Positions 1-5,002 of a stretch of DNA of 5,002 nucleotides are shown piece by piece. Source of the DNA: an uncultured Collinsella sp. (GTDB lineage: Bacteria; Actinomycetota; Coriobacteriia; Coriobacteriales; Coriobacteriaceae). The DNA lies in NCBI GenBank assembly GCA_947003675.1, contig CAMQPJ010000118.1:1-5002 (forward strand). The letters are read 5' to 3'. The notes beneath the pieces were generated by a model, which was given only the letters and a program-made list of their open reading frames with translations, was not told the origin of the DNA and ran no database searches. The position numbers and the translations under genes were made by a program. Numbering within the stretch: the stretch's first letter is position 1; each line of letters begins with the position of its first letter.

Positions 1-108
1 GAGCGTCGTGATCAGAAACACAAAGCCCAAGAGCAACTTGGTTCGCGGGTCCAGGCGGTGGATTGTACTATCGCCGGGATAGTAGCTGCCAAACGAAAAC
101 GCCTCCAT
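1..108 (-). CDS. ecfT: EcfT, ECF transporter transmembrane coupling subunit (N-terminal 36 residues only; runs off the window)
   Basis: EcfT is the membrane scaffold of energy-coupling-factor vitamin transporters; it joins the substrate-binding S component to the two ATPase domains. Only the N-terminus is visible. It contains the family's opening pattern, an aromatic/Gly stretch followed by PGDSTIHRLDPRTKL (residues 11-25), then the start of the first membrane helix (LLLGFVFLITTL). The ATG at 106-108 is supported by a strong AGGAGG ribosome binding site seven bases upstream and by its 1-nt overlap with the TAA stop of the preceding ATPase gene (TAATG). The gene order S component, ATPases, T component fits a complete ECF transporter operon. 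The rest of the protein, including the C-terminal coupling helices, lies beyond base 1. Identification is confident for such a short piece because sequence and context agree. Confidence 0.88.
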   Translation of the reverse strand, partial: MEAFSFGSYYPGDSTIHRLDPRTKLLLGFVFLITTL

Positions 109-2012
109 TAGCAGCCCTCCTCTCGCGCGACCGTCTTGGATTCGGCCTCGTCCGAAACGTTAGAAGAACCGTCTGAGCAACCGATCAGCAAATCTGCCAA
201 CTCGTCGGCCAACGACTCAACCGTATAGAGGCCGTCCAAGCGTAGCGGCACGTCTGCCCTCGCAAGCGCCAGCGCCATGCGCTGGGCAGCGGGAACACCC
301 AAGCCGATCGACTTGAGCTCATCGGCATACGAAAAAACCTGAGCGGGCGTACCCTCGGCAAACACCGTGCCCTCGTTCATCACGACAATACGGTCGCAGC
401 AATTGGCAAGGTCATCCATACTGTGTGAGACCATGACGACGGTCAGGCCATCGCGGTGAAGTCGATCGATGAGCCCCAGGAAATCACTGCGCGCCGCCGG
501 ATCGAGCCCCGCCATGGGCTCATCGAGCACCAGGACTTCGGGCTCCATGGCGAGCACGCCGGCGAATGCCACGCGCCGTTGCTGCCCGCCCGAAAGTTCA
601 AAGGGGCTCTTGTCGCCCACCGTGGCCAGGTCGAGGCCTACGCGCGCGAGCGATGACGCAACGCGGCGGGCAACCTCGGTCTGTGACAAGCCAAGGTTAT
701 GCGGACCAAATGCCACGTCCTGTGCCACGGTCTCGGCAAACAGCTGACGCTCTGGATACTGAAACACCACGCCGACCTTTGCCTTAACCGCGGCGGCATC
801 TTTCTTGTTTACCAGGTCGAGCCCCAGCGCATAAACAGAACCCTCCTGGGGACGAATCAGGCCGTTGAGATGCTGAACCAGCGTCGATTTACCCGAACCG
901 GTATGGCCCGCAAGGCCCAGGAACTCGCCACGACACACCGTTAGCGACACATCACGCAACGCCCAAGGGCTGCTAGGGTCGTTGCCCCAGAGGGTCTGCT
1001 TGTTCGATGCGCCCTCGACGGCTGAACGCTTGTGCCAACGGCGACGCTCGCGGGCGCTCAGCGAATAGCTATACGAAAGGTGCGAAATCTCGATGACGGG
1101 CTCTGACGCGTTGTCCTCATTGTCTGCCGGAACAGCGCCGTCAGCGATTTCCGACTGGGATGCGGAAGACTGCCCCGCGGTGCCCGCCTCACTTCGCTCG
1201 GTATAGGCCTGCGCAACCTCGGCAACCATATCCGCCTCGCGCACCTGCGCGTGAACGGGCACGCCCTTCGCACGAAGCGCCCTGCCAAGACAGCACGATG
1301 CCGGCATATCCAGGTTCAGCCGCGCGAGTTCGTCCGCCTGCGTCAAGATTTCATCGGGCGTGCCCAACATGGCAACGCGCCCCGCCCGAAACACCGCGAC
1401 TCGATCGGCCTCGGCGGCCTCTTCCATAAAGTGCGTAATCATCACGATGGTCATGCCGCGTTCGTGCAGCGCGTGACAGGCCTTCATAAGGCCCTTGCGC
1501 CCGCGCGGATCGAGCATCGAGGACGCCTCGTCCAAAATGAGCACGCGCGGCTCCATGGCGAGCACGCCGGCAAGCGCCACGCGCTGCTTTTGTCCGCCCG
1601 AGAGAGCGTGGGTCTCGTGGCGCTCAAAGCCCACCAGACCCACGGCCTTCAGCGCCTCGCGCACGCGCTGCGCGATCTGGGCCGATTCGACCCCTAAGTT
1701 CTCGGGACCAAACGCAGCATCGTCCTCGACAAGCGTCGCCACAAGCTGGTCGTCGGGATTCTGGAACACCATGCCCGCAGTCGAGCGGATATCGTAAACC
1801 AGCTCGGGATCGGACGCGTCCATGCCGTTGACGCACACCGTTCCCGTATCGGGCTGCAGCAGCGCGTTCAAATGCTTGGCAAACGTCGACTTGCCCGACC
1901 CGTTTCCGCCGAGGATGCAGAAAAACTCGCCATCCTCGATGTTCAGATCGATGCCATCGAGCGCCAGTGCAGCACCGTCATAGCTAAAGGAAACGCCCCG
2001 ACACTCAATCAT
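108..2012 (-). CDS. ecfA1A2: Fused ECF transporter ATPase: EcfA1-like plus EcfA2-like nucleotide-binding domains in one 634-residue chain
   Basis: Two complete ABC ATPase domains in tandem power an ECF vitamin transporter at the cytoplasmic membrane face. Domain 1 (about 1-235) has Walker A GGNGSGKST (35-43), Q-loop FQNP (Q84), LSGGQ (137-141), Walker B with catalytic D161/E162, a DEASSMLDP D-loop and H194: the EcfA1 type. Domain 2 (about 306-580) has HTGSGKST with K375, FQYPE (Q418), LSGGQ (473-477), D497/E498 followed by PMAGLDP, and H530: the EcfA2 type. Both halves keep the EcfA C-terminal segment after the H-loop. Separate EcfA proteins are usually about 280 residues, so this is a full-length fusion joined by a Ser/Ala/Asp/Glu-rich linker (about 270-305). 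No nucleotide-binding motif is missing. Domain 2 carries an extra basic segment (317-349). The start overlaps the ribU stop as ATGA; its own SD is weak (AAAGG), implying translational coupling. Confidence 0.93.
   Translation of the reverse strand: MIECRGVSFSYDGAALALDGIDLNIEDGEFFCILGGNGSGKSTFAKHLNALLQPDTGTVCVNGMDASDPELVYDIRSTAGMVFQNPDDQLVATLVEDDAAFGPENLGVESAQIAQRVREALKAVGLVGFERHETHALSGGQKQRVALAGVLAMEPRVLILDEASSMLDPRGRKGLMKACHALHERGMTIVMITHFMEEAAEADRVAVFRAGRVAMLGTPDEILTQADELARLNLDMPASCCLGRALRAKGVPVHAQVREADMVAEVAQAYTERSEAGTAGQSSASQSEIADGAVPADNEDNASEPVIEISHLSYSYSLSARERRRWHKRSAVEGASNKQTLWGNDPSSPWALRDVSLTVCRGEFLGLAGHTGSGKSTLVQHLNGLIRPQEGSVYALGLDLVNKKDAAAVKAKVGVVFQYPERQLFAETVAQDVAFGPHNLGLSQTEVARRVASSLARVGLDLATVGDKSPFELSGGQQRRVAFAGVLAMEPEVLVLDEPMAGLDPAARSDFLGLIDRLHRDGLTVVMVSHSMDDLANCCDRIVVMNEGTVFAEGTPAQVFSYADELKSIGLGVPAAQRMALALARADVPLRLDGLYTVESLADELADLLIGCSDGSSNVSDEAESKTVAREEGC
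116..121 (-). promoter_or_regulatory. Ribosome binding site of ecfT
   Basis: The minus strand reads AGGAGG here, seven bases before the ATG at 108 and inside the last codons of the ATPase gene. It is a near-ideal Shine-Dalgarno sequence. It fixes the ecfT start and suggests that ecfT can be initiated efficiently by its own ribosomes, in addition to coupling through the overlapping stop and start. Confidence 0.8.
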
Positions 2013-2599
2013 GCGCGGCCTTTGACCTGGTCCTTTTTAGGCGTGATGAGGTTGGAGACTGCCTTATACACCGCCAGCGTCAACACCGAGTTGAGCACGG
2101 TCTTGATGAGGTTAAACGGCAAAACGGCGGGAAGCATGAGCGGCAGAATCACATCGGCCGAGCCATACCAGAACCAAACGCCAATGGTCAGATTCGCAAC
2201 CATAGAAAGCACCGTAGCGGCAATGACGCCGAGCACCAGGCCAATCACGGCACCCTTGTAGGTGTGCATCTTCTGGTAGACGATAGCCGCAGGCAGAATA
2301 TAGCCCAGCGTAGCCACCAGGTTCATAAGCGCACCGACCCAATCGCCCGTGGTAAGCGCATGGATAACGATCGCCATAGCGGCAACAGCGGTGCCGGCAC
2401 CAGGGCCGTACGCAAATCCACACACCATCGCCGGCACCAGCGACGGGTCATACGTCAAAAACGGCGCCGAGGGAAGGATGGGCAGCTGCACATACATAAA
2501 CAGTGCTCCCAAGGCGCACATCAACGCCATGGTAACGAGCTGTTTGGTGCTCCACCTATTCGTGTTCTCAAAATGGATATGCTGCGACTGTTCAGACAT
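2009..2599 (-). CDS. ribU: RibU-like riboflavin ECF transporter S component (196 residues)
   Basis: Integral membrane protein that captures the vitamin and docks on the EcfT/EcfA module. The riboflavin assignment rests on two agreeing lines: an FMN riboswitch directly upstream, and family-typical sequence. The latter includes FLTYDPSLVPAMVCGFAYGP (residues 47-66), the NLVATLGYILPAAIVYQK stretch (93-110), and a C-terminal NLIKTVLNSVLTLAVYK helix (163-179). About six hydrophobic segments are visible, near 20-41, 53-81, 87-108, 115-138, 149-161 and 163-186. The tail is short and basic. The start is the ATG at 2597-2599, preceded by a perfect AGGTGATC anti-16S match. An in-frame ATG at 2618-2620 is seven codons longer but lies inside the riboswitch P1 stem and is unlikely to be used. 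Substrate specificity is inferred, not proven; FMN-riboswitch control makes other vitamins improbable. Confidence 0.92.
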   Translation of the reverse strand: MSEQSQHIHFENTNRWSTKQLVTMALMCALGALFMYVQLPILPSAPFLTYDPSLVPAMVCGFAYGPGAGTAVAAMAIVIHALTTGDWVGALMNLVATLGYILPAAIVYQKMHTYKGAVIGLVLGVIAATVLSMVANLTIGVWFWYGSADVILPLMLPAVLPFNLIKTVLNSVLTLAVYKAVSNLITPKKDQVKGRA

Positions 2600-2601
2600 A
2601 A

Positions 2602-2609
2602 GATCACCT
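2602..2609 (-). promoter_or_regulatory. Ribosome binding site of ribU, abutting the riboswitch
   Basis: The minus strand reads AGGTGATC, an eight-base exact complement to the 3' end of 16S rRNA, with five bases between the AGGTG core and the ATG at 2599. It starts about six bases after the last P1 base of the FMN riboswitch. This settles the ribU start, and its closeness to P1 points to control of ribosome access. Confidence 0.75.
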
Positions 2610-2614
2610 GCCTC

Positions 2615-2791
2615 TTTCATCCGGACTCTAACCGTTGGTACTGGGATCTCACCAGTTCAGCCGGCATGCGAACCAACGCACACACGGGTCGCGGACTCAT
2701 CGGCTCGGTCGCAGGCATCTCGCCTGCGCCACGGCGCCCCTTTGACACCGCCCGATTTACCGCCAGTGGGGAATTTCACCCCGCCCTGAAA
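2615..2791 (-). promoter_or_regulatory. FMN riboswitch (RFN element) controlling ribU-ecfA1A2-ecfT
   Basis: On the minus strand this shows the RFN landmarks in order: GGGGTGAAATTCCCC followed by ACTGGCGGT near the 5' end, a central variable arm, AGTCCGCGACCCG, then ACTGGTGAGATCCCAGTACC and CAACGGTTAGAGTCCGGATGAAAG at the 3' end (given as two pieces of one stretch). The closing P1 helix pairs TTTCA (2787-2791) with TGAAA (2615-2619). In this family FMN binding locks the fold and lowers expression of riboflavin synthesis or uptake genes. There is no U-tract terminator between the aptamer and the ribU ATG, only about 15 nt containing the SD. Control is therefore probably at translation initiation. 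The variable arm is long and includes a perfect GCAGGC/GCCTGC hairpin (2711-2727). Confidence 0.95.
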
Positions 2792-2802
2792 CAGCAATTG
2801 CA

Positions 2803-2830
2803 AGTGTAGCACCAGTAGGCTTTCGCGCAA
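2803..2830 (-). promoter_or_regulatory. Candidate sigma-70-type promoter for the riboswitch-ribU operon
   Basis: The minus strand carries TACACT (2803-2808) as a -10 box and TTGCGC (2825-2830) as a weak -35 box, separated by 16 bases. The predicted start near base 2796 lies about five bases before riboswitch P1, where a leader transcript is expected to begin. The hexamers match consensus at 4/6 and 3/6, so this rests mainly on position. Confidence 0.45.
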
Positions 2831-3008
2831 GTATGCCGAGGGTAATTTATGGCGGGGGAACGCCCCACAAATACGCCCGGGATAGAGCGGCGGTTCGAAC
2901 AAGTTGCCCGCCCTTCCCAAAGTAGCGCGCCTTTCGCGCAAAGCGCGAAACAGCGAAAGGGACATGTATCCCCATCAACCACGTTCTCCGCGCCGCCGAC
3001 CTCACGGC
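2809..3008. other. Gene-free spacer with short hairpins between the terminator palindrome and the ribU promoter
   Basis: No convincing coding sequence is present here on either strand; the open frames cross the riboswitch or the palindrome and have no family resemblance. What can be seen is a small GGCG/CGCC hairpin (2851-2864), a GC-rich hairpin cluster at 2930-2960, and a GGGA/TCCC inverted pair around CATGTA (2959-2972). The 11-mer CTTTCGCGCAA also occurs twice (2820-2830 and 2931-2941). A TTCGAAC string at 2894-2900 resembles a tRNA T-loop but has no matching stem. Confidence 0.6.
2930..2960. repeat. Two competing 8-bp hairpins sharing one arm
   Basis: TTTCGCGC (2932-2939) pairs perfectly with GCGCGAAA (2943-2950) around a 3-base loop. 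The overlapping CCTTTCGC (2930-2937) pairs perfectly with GCGAAAGG (2953-2960). The two folds are mutually exclusive. No T-tract follows on either strand, so this is not a typical terminator. Function is unknown. Confidence 0.6.
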
Positions 3009-3175
3009 CTAAAACGCTGGGAAGCCGGGGGGGGGCCGGGGTTTCTCTCCGGAACATTCCGCAGGACCAAAAGAGGCTCCGCAGCGCGAAGCGCGATGCG
3101 GAGCCTCTTTGCATGTCCGAGGACGTTCCGGAGAGAAACCCCGTCACGCCCCCGGATTCCCGGTGGGAGTTCTAG
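3009..3175. repeat. Long nested imperfect palindrome (about 165 bp) downstream of groEL
   Basis: Nested arms share a centre near base 3090. From inside out they are a perfect 14-bp pair (3070-3083 / 3097-3110), a perfect 19-bp pair CGGGGTTTCTCTCCGGAAC (3037-3055) with its exact complement (3125-3143), and GGGAAGCCGGGG (3019-3030) against CCCCGGATTCCC (3150-3161) with one mismatch. A looser outermost pair is CTAAAAC (3009-3015) against GTTCTAG (3169-3175), one mismatch and off-centre by about two bases. The inner core is the groEL terminator. The whole has the architecture of a small palindromic intergenic repeat or MITE-like element, but it encodes no transposase and its mobility is not shown. 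Confidence 0.8.
3070..3110 (-). terminator. Rho-independent terminator of groES-groEL
   Basis: A perfect 14-bp stem (AAAGAGGCTCCGCA / TGCGGAGCCTCTTT) encloses 13 bases that themselves contain GCGC-TTC-GCGC. On the minus strand the stem ends in TTTT, about 80 bases after the groEL stop. The flanking A/T runs make it potentially active in both directions, although there is no opposing gene in the window. It should separate the abundant chaperonin transcript from the riboswitch-controlled operon. Confidence 0.85.
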
Positions 3176-3187
3176 ACCTTGTCGGCC

Positions 3188-4903
<1,716 letters not shown>

Positions 4904-4921
4904 TCAGAGATTCTGACGAGA

Positions 4922-5002
4922 CTAGGCCTCGACGACGGCGTAGATGTCGTCGGCGCGCATGAGCAGATACTTCTCGCCGTCGACCTTGACCTCGTTGCCA
5001 CC
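4922..5002 (-). CDS. groES: GroES, 10-kDa co-chaperonin (C-terminal 26 residues only; 5' end outside window)
   Basis: GroES is the lid of the GroEL folding chamber. The visible end reads GGNEVKVDGEKYLLMRADDI followed by YAVVEA and a TAG stop. This matches the conserved GroES C-terminus (G-x-EVK-x-DG-x-x-Y-L-x-x-R-x-x-D-I-x-A-V-x-E). It lies 96 nt upstream of groEL on the same strand, the standard chaperonin operon order. The mobile loop that contacts GroEL, the start codon and the promoter are beyond base 5002. Short as it is, the match and context leave little doubt. Confidence 0.95.
   Translation of the reverse strand, partial: GGNEVKVDGEKYLLMRADDIYAVVEA

Noticed and set aside
2601..2649. 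Possible pairing of the ribU SD region (GGTGATCT, 2601-2608) with AGATCCC of the riboswitch (2643-2649)
   Set aside because: The AGATCCC segment belongs to the conserved aptamer fold, so FMN binding would free the SD and switch expression on, opposite to the usual FMN riboswitch response. It is more likely a chance complementarity.
2890..2915. tRNA-like T-loop string GGTTCGAAC
   Set aside because: The flanking bases do not form a T-stem, and no acceptor, D or anticodon arm can be placed around it on either strand.
3027..3041. G-quadruplex at the G9-CC-G4 run
   Set aside because: There are not four clean runs of three or more G with loops; a homopolymer with slippage is the simpler reading.

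Overview
The window is GC-rich and every gene lies on the minus strand. It reads as a stretch of a Gram-positive, probably coriobacterial (Collinsella-like) actinobacterial chromosome. That assignment is an inference from protein style, codon use and gene order; no 16S or other taxonomic marker is present. In transcription order (right to left) the window holds the 3' end of groES, complete groEL, a long palindromic intergenic segment containing a strong terminator, an FMN riboswitch, ribU (riboflavin-type ECF substrate-binding subunit), a fused ecfA1-ecfA2 ATPase gene, and the first 36 codons of ecfT.

Region 4826-5002 plus groEL (3188-4825) is a normal groES-groEL chaperonin operon, with a 96-nt intercistronic gap that can fold into a GC-rich hairpin. 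Its promoter and any heat-shock operator lie upstream of groES, outside the window. Transcription probably ends at a 14-bp hairpin centred on base 3090. That hairpin is the core of a much larger symmetric structure, about 165 bp, with perfect 19-bp outer arms, and is the least conventional piece of DNA in the window.

Region 1-2800 is a riboflavin-uptake operon. An FMN (RFN) riboswitch of about 177 nt ends just before the ribU ribosome binding site. ribU overlaps the ATPase gene by 4 nt (ATGA), and the ATPase stop overlaps the ecfT start by 1 nt (TAATG), so the three genes form one translationally coupled unit. RibU would bind riboflavin in the membrane, EcfT would couple it to the ATPase, and both ATPase halves come from a single polypeptide. 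When cellular FMN is high the riboswitch should shut the operon down.

I see no new defence, mobile-element or biosynthetic system. The points worth a second look are the nested palindrome with its near-duplicated flanks, the ATPase fusion with an unusual basic insertion and a shared DNA stretch between its halves, and control of a whole ECF module by one riboswitch.
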